Source: Saururus chinensis (taxonomy: Eukaryota; Streptophyta; Magnoliopsida; Piperales; Saururaceae). From it: DNA of 64,000 bases. The first letter of the stretch is position 1, and the number at the start of each line of letters is the position of its first letter. The DNA lies in the NCBI GenBank assembly GCA_035235625.1, contig CP141146.1, positions 10,596,501 through 10,660,500 of the forward strand. The letters run 5' to 3'. A program made the position numbers and the translations under genes. Below, one piece after another: positions 45,797 through 57,692 of the stretch. The notes under the pieces were generated by a model, which was not told the DNA's origin, made no database searches, and was given only the letters and a program-made list of their open reading frames with translations.

Positions 45797-46565
45797 AGAA
45801 GAATTTACCAAAATAAACCTAAATTATAGCATATTATACAAAATATCTTATATTTTCATGTAATGCACAAAATGACCTTATGCACATGTAACTTGACCAA
45901 CCCACTGCCTATAACTTATAACTTAACCAACCTACTACTTCTCACTTTCAATAGCTCCGATTTAAACTCCGCCACCTCCATCATCAACTCTACCACCAAC
46001 TTTATCGTCTTTGCCACCGGCTTCGCTTCATTTGACTTCATCTTTACCTCCTATATCGTTGTCTTCTCCTCATCCTCTCTTTTGCCACCTTCTCCTACTT
46101 CCCCCCCCCCCCCCCTCATCCCTCCTCTCCTTCTCTCCCTCCTCCTCCTCCCTCCCTCCATCCTCTCCTCCTCCTCCTCTCTATCCTCCTCCCCTTTCCC
46201 TCCTCAATCACCTCTCTTCCTCCCTCCTAGAACTAACAAGAGTGGTCACAAACTAGCCTCCTGGAATTTGTTTTTCTCCCTCTACAAACTCAAATCTTAA
46301 AAATTGAACCATAAACATACTAAACTACTCAAAATCAAGAGTCGGTTTAATTTTTACTTAATTATAAACCTTTTCTAACACTAATCCAAACTTTATATTG
46401 ACATGCGACAAATTTATTACAATAAAAGGTATATAAGATGAATGACAATATCTCCCTACGTATTTACAATGAAGTATCTTAACAAACTAAATAGATAAAA
46501 TAAAAAATAAAGTAAATTTTAAACATGCAGAGCGGTCTTGACTGTCAACTGTTAAATGTTCCGGA
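45797..46565. mobile_element. Single arm of the fold-back family
   Basis: It starts AGAAGAATTTACCAAAATAA (compare AGAGGAATTGATCAAAATGG at 2,686) and follows the same order as the left arm: terminal block, CACAAAATGACCTTATGCAC, CT-rich tract including a run of about a dozen C, then the blocks AACATACTAAACTACTCAAA and TTTAAACATGCAGAG. No inverted partner follows, so it is a truncated copy or a one-armed relative. Stop-free frames through the CT tract reflect composition. Confidence 0.7.
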
Positions 46566-48411
46566 AGACATTGATCATTTTTCATACCAAACACTTCTAT
46601 TATGTAGCTAAAAACTCACTTGAGGATCGAGCCAACAAAATATTAGGATCCTTTATTCTTATGTGTCCTTATACATCAATCAGCGGATGCGATCATCACA
46701 ATGATTCTTATACATAAAGGTACTTATACCAAAACGTCATTTATTACACCATCACATACACATGCATAGCATGCATTAAATATTTTGTTATTATGTTTCA
46801 TAATAATAGCTTAACATGTATAGCATTTTATGCTAAAAATTACCCAAATCCAAGTACCGACGTGTCAACAAGGTCTGATACGCATCATATATATCAACAG
46901 TCATATCATCATATGCACATACACTCTTATGCATAAAATTTTATATTATTATATTACTTAATAATAATTTATATCATATAGAAACTCATGCTAAAAAATG
47001 CTCAATATCGACTTGTCGATCAAACTATAGATACCCATTGGCGACCCATCGACTTGTTGAACCCTCACCGATAGTGGGTTAGCATGAAACAATCTATCTC
47101 ATTGATGCCACACCAACATGTCAACCTCATTGTCGATGATTGACCTCTTATGCACTGACACACCAATGCATGTTAGTGCCAATACTGTCATCTCTCCTAT
47201 CACCTATGTCGTCATTAATGTGTTGGTGGTAGTGCCGATGATCAGGAAGAAACAATAGAGAATTCTCTAGGCTCCCAAATTCACTCAAAAATATGTTATA
47301 ACATAATTTTTCCACACACACCCTTCCCATAGAAACTAATAATGATTAAACTATCAATAAAAAGTGGTAAACTTGATCTTATACATATTCATGATAGAAA
47401 TATCATAAATCATACTCTATATGCTTTCATACTAAGAAATAATCCATAAATCATCACCCATATTCACTTCAAAATCAAATCATGGTAATAAGGTTAGCAT
47501 TCCGACCTATTTCAAGATTTAAAATTCCTCCCTGGCACACGATACCGAACAATCCCTGCATAAATTTACTCACTCTTTTTTTTCTTCCTGATTTCGAGAG
47601 CCTTTGATCTTATCCCTCTTTATTTGGAGATGTTTTTCTAAGAAAAAAAGAATATAAAGGCCTCCAAAGTCTTTTGTAAGGGAAAAAAGTCAAAATTTTA
47701 GTATAAAACTATTAAATTGAGTAATTTTTTATCCAAAATTGCAAAACTAATAGTAACCATCAACAACTCACTAACATGCCAGTGGTTGTTGATAGTAACT
47801 GCTAACAATACCAAGTCTCAACTTCGGGCGCCCATAACTTCCTTATTATACAAATTCTAATTAATGTGTTTTTAGTGGCATTACAAAGATATTTTGTTTA
47901 CTTTTTAGCCTCAAAATTTCAGATAAAAAATATATATGTAAAATAAGTTATGTTATTAAGAGTGTCCAATGGTCAAATCAATATGCATTTGCAAGTCATT
48001 GACAACACCTCTGGTCAAACTTCAGATGATCATAACTCCTTCATCCAAATATGATTTGTGCATTCTTAGAGTTATTTTGAAGCTATGTTTGTCTAGTTTG
48101 TATCCCCAAAGTTTCACATTGAATTTCAAATTACAGGATAATTTATTCCATTGAGAATTCTAAAAGTATTCATTATTACCTCATCTATCATAACTTCCTC
48201 AATGTTACATCTATCGTAACTTCCTCATACGAGCTTCAGTTTGTGTTCTCTTGATAGCTTTAAAAAGCTCTTTATGTCTACTATTTAATGATACAATTTT
48301 ATATCAACACTCTATGTACAAAGGAAGTTATACTAAGAAAGCCCAAGTGCCAAACTTACTTATATCCTCGTAACCAAGTATAAGGGATTTAAAAAATTCT
48401 CAGGTGTTACA
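46566..48411 (+). mobile_element. LTR-like stretch with GGTGTTACA end
   Basis: The right edge TCTCAGGTGTTACA at 48,411 matches the 3' end of long plant gypsy LTRs. The tract contains repeated CATAACTTCCT-type blocks (47,840, 48,190 and 48,220) often found in such LTRs, and a degenerate ~180-bp direct repeat between 46,740 and 47,030. The left terminus, a target duplication and coding parts were not found. Confidence 0.4.
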
Positions 48412-50884
48412 CATAATGCAATTGTAGTTTCTTACTTTCTAAAGGTCTGTGTGGAGATTCATGTTGCAAGAGTAGATCGGTTTTCCATAGCATGTTTAGC
48501 GAGAAAGCAAGTGTGTGCGACACGAGTTTGGTCAGTCTCATACTTGGGGGGATAGCATTTCCTCTCAATTGGAAGATGGCAAATTTTTGTTGTTGATGCT
48601 CAGGTGGCTTGATGGAAGCATAGGATTTTACTGGTTTCTTTGGGGCTTTGAAGCTTTGCTTTGTAAGGAAGGGGTGCTTTAGGGCATGCCCTCTTCCTAT
48701 TTGGGGAAGGAAAATGTACCACAGGGAGACCCTCATCTTGTTACGTATGTTGGGTTAACATATTTGTGTTGTATGAGTTTATGATAAAAAAACAAATACA
48801 ATGCAACTCACCTGTGTTCAGGCAAGCCATAGAAAATCTTACTAGGCAGTTGATACTTGTTAGAAAATTAATGTTGTAGGAGCTCTTGCTAATAAAAATG
48901 AAAATTATAGGACATTTCATTGCATTTTCTAATTTTTTACTCATATATCATATGGTTGATTTGATAGTTGTAAGGCAAGTAAATAAAATGGGCTATGTTG
49001 TATGTAGGGAACTCTGTCGGACCGAAATTTTTGATTCATCACATGGTATTGCTCCACCCAGTAAAACTAGAATACCAAGGCTTTGCACGGGGTTGGGAAT
49101 TATAACCTTTAATTACATTAAAAAAAACATTGAAAAAATTTTAGCACATTAAGATGCGTGGCTCCTACCAATCTAGCCCATTGACTTCATATTTTTAAAG
49201 AATTGTTATTTACTAATTGCTATAAATGATAAAAAAATTACATTACATGGTTAATATTAATGAATTTACACATTATTTATATTTATTTTAAAAATTATAA
49301 ATCACCTAATTTTGAACCAAATACCCCCTAAATCTAATCCCTATGTTATATAAAAAATCCTAAACCTAATCCGCCCCACCCCTCCATATTCTTCAACCAT
49401 AATTGGAAGCAATCATCTTTTCTCTATTCCTAATCTCCTTTAGCCATTCCCATTCTTCAGCCATACCCCTTCTTCATTTTTACCCCATTTCCTACTTTAA
49501 TATATCTTTGAGCATTTCTCCGTCAACAAGATTTGGAGTTCCACCAACAAAAGAATGCAAGTTTTGAACTTTTCCCCCCATTACTTACATCTTGAAGAAG
49601 ATTGGTTTAGGTCTCCAAAGAAAAAAATGGAACTTTTGGAAGGTTGACACAATATAGGTATAACTAATATTTATATTGAGAGATCAATTTAACAAGATTT
49701 GATGATATATTAAAATTATGTACAAATCGATTAAATGTTGTATACATTATTCTGGAATCTATTTAATCGTCACATGTGCAAGGAGGAAATGGTTGACATG
49801 GATACGGTGCCCATTAGTCTATATTATGATGGTATATTTAGTGACAACGGACAAAAGGGGGGAATCACAAAGATGTTCCTTATCTGGGCCTAGGACCAAC
49901 ACAACAACATGCAATAATGTTCTTATCATGTTAAATAACATAAAATTAATCCAAAAACTACCACATAATGATTCAACAAAAATATTTAACCAATTTAACA
50001 ATATTGTCATAATGATTCAAAGATATGTACACATTCTACAATCAGTTCTACAGTAGTGTTGAATCTATTTAGCCATATTATTGTATTGATCCAACAATAT
50101 GTATATACTATAAAATTGATATAATACAAAATATCCATATTTTTATTATGATAAGTATGATCAATTGGATTGTGTTGTCGACTAATTTCTTGTCCTTCTT
50201 TCTAGCCAATTGCACATGTTTTTGAAAGTGTCGTTGGTAAAAGTCACTACTTCTACCTCCACTACAATTCAACACCATCGGAAAGCCAAATCCTCCATCT
50301 CGATCTTCACATCCTTCATCACATTCCTTCTTTTGAATTCATATCGGCTTGCACCCAAGAATTAAAGACATCTTAATTTTGTTTTGTTTTAAACATATAA
50401 TCATGTCATTAAATAGTTTTGACATTATGATTATTTTAGCTAGGCAATACAACCATAATGTTGACTTGATTTAATAATATGTTCATATCATTGAATTGAC
50501 TTGGCAAATATTTCTCTACTTTGGATGTGTTGAGGCATGACAAAGCTAATGTAACATTATTGTCAAACCACGGTTGTGCCTCTCCCTTTTGTGAATTTAA
50601 TTTCATATTCCATATTTAATATTTGCATGAATACACCTACAGTTCGCTAAAAATGGAAGGACATTTTGGTCCTAAAATGTTAAAATCTAGGTGATTTGTA
50701 GTTTTTGTAATAAATCTAGGTAAATTTTTAACTATTGACTAGGTAATGTGGAAAATTTCTCTAAATTTTACTAAAACTCAATTGGAAAATGGAAAAAGAA
50801 AGACAATTGTTTTATACAAGTTGTTTAAATATGAATTAAATATATCGAAAAAAATCTTTGTTAATGAAGGACGTCAAATTCCAT
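48412..50884. other. Intergenic stretch without recognised gene
   Basis: AT-rich with scattered short frames. A 109-codon minus-strand frame at 48,407-48,736 has no recognisable domain and lies directly beside an LTR-like end, so I do not call it. Nothing else is supported. Confidence 0.45.
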
Positions 50885-50889
50885 AGGAT

Positions 50890-51084
50890 TCAATTAGAAG
50901 GGGTAAGATAACTGGCCTCTAGAGCATTGTATCTTATTACCAATTCCCTTTGGCACACAGAAGACTCAACTATTATATGTACTACATAAATCGAGATATA
51001 ATCCCGGGTAGGTAGCCAATAAAGTAGGGGTTCAAACTTAAGACCTCTGCTAGAGGTGTGGTTTGGCCATCCCACCAATGCCCC
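50890..51084 (-). mobile_element. Probable tRNA-derived SINE
   Basis: Read on the minus strand the 5' end GGGGCATTGGTGGGATGGCC resembles a polymerase III A box. About 35 nt further on, AAGTTTGAACCCC resembles a B box (GGTTCRANNCC). The ~195-bp length suits plant SINEs. The 3' end and target duplication are not clear. Confidence 0.5.
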
Positions 51085-54000
51085 GTGCATGGGTGATATG
51101 TTCACAATATTATAGCTTAAGTGCTAGAAATCCATTTTATTATAGCTTAAGCTATTACACAACAATGACTATCAATATATTTAATTCATATTCCATCAAT
51201 GAAATATTGTATATGTTACTAAAAACAAGTTGGAAAACAAAGACCATCATTTTAGGGGGATGGACCAGGTTTGGAACTTGGATGAGTTTCCAAGCAAAAA
51301 TAGAAGAGGGTTGCCCTGACATGCAGCATTAAAGTTCTTATGATTCACATCTTGAAATTGATGGCAATCATTATCATCTAGTAGTAAATAGCAAGACTTT
51401 GTTATGAAGGTTTCAATCTTATAGGCTGGTTCGTTTTCTTAACCTAGACCATCACGGATCAACCAAGAATGATTAAACTATTTTATACATCAACTTCTAG
51501 TACTAATGATATGACAATGAGATGCTGATTAGCAATCAGCACCAACTAGTCATTATATTGAATCCATGTTTTACATTATCCTGCATGCATGCCTTGCGGT
51601 TCACCATCAAAGCCTCAGGATTCAAATTTTTTTGAATGGAGACTTTGAGAGAGAGATCATCACAACTCGTAAGACAAACTTCAAGACTTAGAACAAAGAT
51701 GGTGGTTTCTTCCTTCTGTTTAAAAGCAAAGCCAAGCGTTTATTCCAAACAAAAGGCAAGAAAACAACCAGATTTCTATTGGGAAGCTGCTCACTGGCGC
51801 CTACATTTTAACTTTAGTTTTTTTCCAGCGTTTCCAACTTGGACGCCGGTTTTCAGACACAACTAACGTCAAAAGCACTTTGAGTGGCCCTATGTGATTT
51901 TGTGGGACCCATGTTGTGGTCCTACTAATAAAGTAGGGTCATGGGTGCTCATTCCCATGACTCTCTCTCTCTCCATTTAAATTGAATGCCATGAAGAGAA
52001 CTATTAATCTATTACGACTAAAACTTGTTATATATATATAGCCATCAAGAGTTGTTTATTACGACTCCGTTTGATAAACCTTAATGGCATTGATTTAGTA
52101 TAAATGTCATTTTTAGGGGTCATTTGGCCCAACTAAAAAATTATCCAGTGGAACTGGTGGATCGTTTCATTCAATTTTTAACACATAAACCAATGTAAAA
52201 ATATGAAATCAATCAAATTCAGACATGTAGAATGGGTTAGAACATGTTAAAGTATGAGTGGTCCTATACACCACGTGGCTTGTGCATGGTTCAATGCGCT
52301 TTCTGTCTAATTCTTTTCAAGATGGGAGTTAAGCAGAAAGTGGGTGTTTTCGGCCGGTTAAAAAACTTCTGTTCGTCTCTGAATAGTAATCTTAATAATG
52401 TCTGAACGATTAGTTCTTCATTTTTTTAAGCGACAACTATTCAGATGCATTTCATTATTCAGACGCTTTTGCGTTAACAAACAAAACCTAAGCACACCGG
52501 CTCATACCAGATTAATAGTCCACAAATTGGTCCGAGTGTCACATGTAGCTACACAAGTCGTTCATTTTATGGCCATTGAAGCTGAATTAAAAGCCTGTCG
52601 TTGCTTGTTCCCTCCTAGAGTCCTAGTACTCAAGTTGTGTGATACACACACATACCAAACTGCCTTTATGACAGAACAAACTCTTGGTAGAAAATGAAGC
52701 CACAGTAAAACCCTAATCAGGCAATAAAATGAATCCTATCTTTAATATGAAACAAAATCAATCAGAGTGCCAAACATAAGCCGGTAGTTCACTTGTACCT
52801 TCAAGCCATCCTCCTCACTCAAAAGTAGTTCAAACGGCCCAAGTGGTTCGGTTGTGTGCATCAATGCAGACGCCCAAGATTAATAAGGCCGTGTCTGTAA
52901 CAACACTTTGACAAACACCTCTGAACAGCCAAGCAGCAAGCAGCTGGGTGCTCAACTGGGCCATGACACTCATTCATATGAGAAAACCCATCTCAAATCA
53001 GCAGACCTTAAAGTGTTTCAAGCACATGTTACCACTTTATAGCTTTCATCAGAAAGAACATGGCAATGGTGGTGCTTTTTCCTTCCCTCATTATGAGCAG
53101 CATCAATAAGAGAACACAGCCCAAAACCTCTTTCTGCCCCAATTGTCATCTCTGCTCCAATTCAAACCAGCCCCTTTTGTGGCTTGTGTAGTGTGTTTCA
53201 GACCCAATTGATCCAAAGTCAGCTGCCTGCAACGGCTACAAACACATGCCCTTTAGCTAGCTAAGTTTGAAATTTCACAACGACTACATAGCCGTTAGAG
53301 GGAAGGGGGGGACCTCTTTACATGAGAGGAAATGATCAAAAGGGGGCCAAAGTGATGACAAAAAGGCTTGCAAGTGAAGAAAGATTTGTTCTTCAATGAA
53401 GCTCCAACAGATATGTTGGAAGAGAGTCATTTTCAGTCCTAAGTTAGTTGAGATACGTATTTGCTACAGCAATACAGTTCACAATCATTAAAGACAAAAA
53501 TGCCCTTATGAGGAATTTTTACAACCGGTACGAATAAGAGCGTCCCATGGACGGCGAGCGGTCTTAGCATTTTCATTAGCCTATCCCGCTCGGTTAAGAT
53601 CTTTAGTGATTGGACAGACGGGAAAGGGTCAAGTTTATATTTATTTATTTATTTAATAAAAAAAGTTTATAAGTTGCATGTGAGCCCAGGCTTCGGAATA
53701 ATGTGGGACGTTAAATTTAAATTTGACGAGCCTTAACTGTACTCACGCAGTTGCACATGAGCCTAAGCCTATATAAATGAACCTCTTATTTAATAAGTAA
53801 GGCTTACACATTCGTACTTAATGCTAATGGGAATCTACCATAGAACCTCTCCCTCAATTAGCCTAACTAGGGCTGGATTAAGGGTCTTTATCATCCCTAA
53901 CGTTTTCTTTGGTGTGGAAATCTACATCATCTTGGTTCATACCATACTTATATACTTTTTAGAAGAAAAAAAATAAAAAGATACTCTATTAAATAAAAAA

Positions 54001-54486
54001 CTATGTACTCCCTCTGTTTTATATTTGTAATTTTATTTATTTTTAAAAATAAAATAATATTAATTTATTTTAAAAAACTAAATAAGATACTCATAAGTAA
54101 ATAGTTCTTCATGTTTTACTCTAATAATAAGATTAATGATATATATAGTATATTAACGCTAATACTACCAACGCTTATATGTTCTAAGTATGTGAGTCAT
54201 CTATCCGTTGATAGGACATTTGTGTGAGCCGGCTCTGTAAATTCTTCATGCATCAGGGGTGTTTCGGTAATAAGACCTTCTCCTTGCAGCTTCCGTAATC
54301 TCCAAAGGACTCCAACCAGACGACCAGATTTCTTTACGAATATATTTGAAAACGAATTCAAACGCCGCCTAGATTTTACGGCATTTATAATCCAAAGGCG
54401 TCCCACACGGCACACCTCAAAGCAAAGCCTCTCAAAGCAGAAGTGAGACTAGAAGAAGTGGAGCGTTTGCAGTCGTTGCCTTCCAC
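51085..54486. other. Intergenic stretch and upstream region of the RopGEF gene
   Basis: No gene recognised. It contains short CT and AT microsatellites (51,961 and 52,031), the GCTCACGCAGTTG-type word near 53,741, a Stowaway-like end at 54,008 (CTCCCTCTGTTTT) and a dispersed-repeat member at 54,120-54,215. The last few hundred bases should hold the RopGEF promoter, but no TATA box stands out. Confidence 0.4.
54008..54090. mobile_element. Stowaway-type MITE end (fragment)
   Basis: TA then CTCCCTCTGTTTTATATTTG, the common terminus of this MITE group, followed by AT-rich sequence. No partner end was found. Confidence 0.45.
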
Positions 54487-54609
54487 ATGAAAGCAGCAAC
54501 AATGGCGGAGGGGGCAGAGGGCATTAAAGAAAGAGGCTCCTTCACAGGAAATCATGTGCTGGCTCTGGCAATCATGGCGGACTTGCTACTGAAGCTTGAC
54601 ATAAATTAG
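54487..54609 (+). other. Upstream ORF of the RopGEF gene (40 codons)
   Basis: ATG at 54,487 opens 40 codons (MKAATMAEGAEG...) ended by TAG at 54,607-54,609, 67 nt before the main start. It would lie in the mRNA leader if transcription starts upstream of 54,487, which is not proven. Such frames often lower translation of the main frame. Confidence 0.4.
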
Positions 54610-54660
54610 AGAAGACCCATTTGAGTTACGCCTTCTTTTATCGACTATTTAGATACAGAG

Positions 54661-54699
54661 ATGGTCTGGGTGTTATATGGATCGAGCTGCCCCTGCTGA
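54661..54699 (+). other. Short upstream ORF overlapping the RopGEF start
   Basis: ATG at 54,661 opens 12 codons ([12 protein letters not shown]) ended by TGA at 54,697-54,699. It overlaps the main ATG at 54,677 in a different frame, so ribosomes that use it bypass the main start. Confidence 0.45.
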
Positions 54700-57692
54700 A
54701 GGCAGGAAAACAGAGCAGGAGCTGAGGGGTTGCTTGGTGAAGCACAAAACTGAGGTTTTGAGCATCTGGGTCCCGAAGTCTGTGAGGAATTTGGGCTGGA
54801 GGGGCGGTTTCTCAGATGGGTTTGGTCTGAACAGGTTGAAAAGTTCGGTCTTTTGTGGGTTGTGGAGAGGTCAGTTAGTTGGGATGGAGAGGCTGGTGGG
54901 GATTGAGGAGAGAGGGGATGAGGTGTCTGCTGATTCGCTGGAAGGGGATGGCAGGAAGAGTATTTCGAGCTCGGAGATGCTGAGTTCGGACACTTCGAAT
55001 GAGGAGAAGAGTCAGAGTAGTTCGGAGGAATCCGATTCGTGTCCGCCTTTGGGATGGCCGCTGGTGGTTAAGAAGGATGAGAGTAGTTGTTGTGAGAGTG
55101 TAGATGGAGAAAAGAAAGAGATAGAGGCTGGAGAAATTGACAAAAAAAGTTCACAGATTTCTGGTATGTCACTATGTTGGTGGCATTCTTTTTCTCTTAT
55201 TAAACATGCCCTTAAATAGTTAAATTCCTTTAATTGAATATGATTTTATAAATGGCATATTTTTATTGGGCCTTTTATGCTTGTAGAAGTATTTCTTTAG
55301 GGTTTTTTATGCAAAGCTGAAGTGCTATTTGTTGTTTAGTTTTTTTTTTTTTGTAAAACTTTTTGTTGTTGGGTTGTTTGTTCAGTTCCTGAAACATGTT
55401 TTCATGTCGACGATACCTTTTTTCCTCTACTTCTAATGGCTGTATTTTTCTCGACTACTTTATGTCCATTGCTGTCTTAGAGAACAAATAGAAAATTTCT
55501 ACTGTTCTTATTTTCTTCACATGCTTGGTTTCGCCCAACATAATGGAGGCTCAATATATATTTTTTTATTGTATTTTTTGGCAACTTCTACTTCTCAAAT
55601 TTTAGAATTTTTGGTTCGTTTAGGCTGAAGTCCTATTATCTTTGTTTGGTTTCTATGTATTTATTTATGTCGTCATGCCTTTTGGCTAAATAGAGATTGA
55701 GATGATGAAGGAGAGATTTTCGAAACTGTTGCTTGGGGAAGACATGTCAGGATGTGGAAAGGGCGTTTCAACAGCACTTGCCATCTCAAATGCCATTACC
55801 AATCTATGTGGTAGGTTTTCCAACATTTTAGCTACTAATTTGGTGTCATTAGAAAAGGATTTTAATTCAATTAAACTTACAATCGTTAGCCGAGCTTTCA
55901 TTTGATAAGGCATTGTTTGCTCTTAAGCTACCCTGTTTGGACAGCTCTGGAGATTAGAGCCTCTTCCTCCAGAGAAAAAGACAATGTGGAGAAGAGAGAT
56001 GGAATGTCTACTTTGTGTCAGTGATCACATTGTAGAACTAATTCCTTCTTGGCAAACATTTCCTGATGGAAGCAAATTTGAGGTATTTCCATTCCCTTTT
56101 TTATATTGTATCCTTATTCTATGTAGCCTTGCTTTTATATTTGTTGGTTTAGAAAATTTTCTAAAGAATTTCATACTTTGTCTTTCATGAAAATTTATTT
56201 GATCAATAAAGAGATTTAATTGCATATTAATCATTAATTGACTGTATTGCATTTGTTTTGGTTTATATACAGGTTATGACTTGCAAACCACGATCAGATT
56301 TGTGTATTAATCTACCAGCCTTGCGAAAACTAGATAACATGCTTCTTGTAAGATTAAGTGATTGTAGTCTTTTGTTTTCATTTATGTTGTCAACTCAGAC
56401 AATTTTGTATTTATATAATCTTTATGTGCGCAGGAAATATTAGACAGTTTCAACAGCACGGAATTCTGGTATGTGGATCAAGGGATTGCAGCACCAGAAT
56501 CAGACTGCTCTGCCTCTTTCCACAACCTAACTCAGCGTCAAGAAGAAAAGTGGTGGTTACCTGTACCTCGAGTTCCATGTGGTGGCCTCCAGGATACTAC
56601 AAAGAAGAATTTGCAGCATAAACGGGAGTGTGCGAACCAAATTCTTAAAGCTGCTATGGCTATCAACAGCAACTCATTAGCTGAGATAGTAATTCCTAAT
56701 TCGTATTTAGAAAGCCTTCCTAAGGTATGAAGTTCACTTCACCTTTTGGGCATTGTGCTAAACTTTGCAGTGAAGTGTCTTATCATTTTTATGTTTTGCA
56801 AGATCAGTTTTAGATGTTTTAACGTCTAGCTCACTGAACTTGGTACCAGAATGGAAGAGCAAGCCTTGGTGATGTCATATATCGGTATATTACGTCTGAG
56901 CAATTCTCTCCAGAATGCCTACTTGATTGCCTTGATTTTTCTTCTGAACATCAAGCTCTAGAGATTGCAAATCGTGTTGAGGCCTCAATTTATGTTTGGC
57001 GCCGGAGAGGAATCAATAGACCTGTTAGTAATGCAAATAGGACTAACTCGAAATCATCATGGGAGATGGTCAAAGAACTAATGGCAGATGCAGATAAAAG
57101 AGACTTGCTTGCTGAAAGAGCTGAGACCCTCTTACTATGCTTGAAGCAACGGTTCCCTGGTCTTCCTCAAACAACATTGGAAATGAGCAAGATCCAATAT
57201 AACAAGGTATGTACATGACTTCTCCCTTTCCCATTGTGTTACAAACCTTAAATTTCTCATCATCTTATGGTTTTGAATTTGGCATTATATTGTCTTTTCT
57301 AGGATGTTGGTAAGTCCATCTTAGAGAGCTACTCCAGAGTGCTGGAGAGTATGGCGTATAACATTGTGGCCCGCATTGATGATCTTCTCTATGTGGATGA
57401 CTTGAGCAAAAACTCGGAAAAATTCTCATCCGTTCCTGCTGTGAGTGTCATTGCTCATAAAAGAGCTCCACTTCCATATTCTGTGCCTGTCTCAAGCACT
57501 CCTTATGCAACTGCTTTTACCACACCAAGTTTCTCGCCCGTCCCACTAATTAGCCCTGCAAGAGGAGAGAGGTCTCCTTTTATCAATGTCAAGCCCCACA
57601 ATCGTGGTCGCAGTGTGAAAAAAGTTTTGACAGATTATCTGGGTGTTGAGACAAAAGGGAAGAACAATGGTGACGGAAAGACATCCAATTAA
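54677..57692 (+). CDS. ROPGEF: Rop guanine nucleotide exchange factor (PRONE domain)
   Basis: Seven exons: 54,677-55,163, 55,694-55,810, 55,928-56,082, 56,273-56,347, 56,434-56,724, 56,850-57,206 and 57,303-57,692; 623 aa with consistent phases. Residues 1-162 are a variable, Ser/Glu-rich N-terminus. The PRONE domain runs from about residue 163 ([20 protein letters not shown]) through [43 protein letters not shown] and [20 protein letters not shown] to about residue 530 ([11 protein letters not shown]). PRONE proteins load ROP GTPases with GTP at the plasma membrane, driving polar growth and receptor-kinase signalling. The C-terminal ~90 residues are Ser/Pro-rich, where family members are autoinhibited or contact receptor kinases. 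The long N-terminus suggests the GEF5/6/7 side of the family, but paralogy is not settled. Confidence 0.92.

Noticed and set aside
48407-48736. 109-codon minus-strand frame
   Set aside because: No recognisable family, no exon context, and directly beside an LTR-like end.
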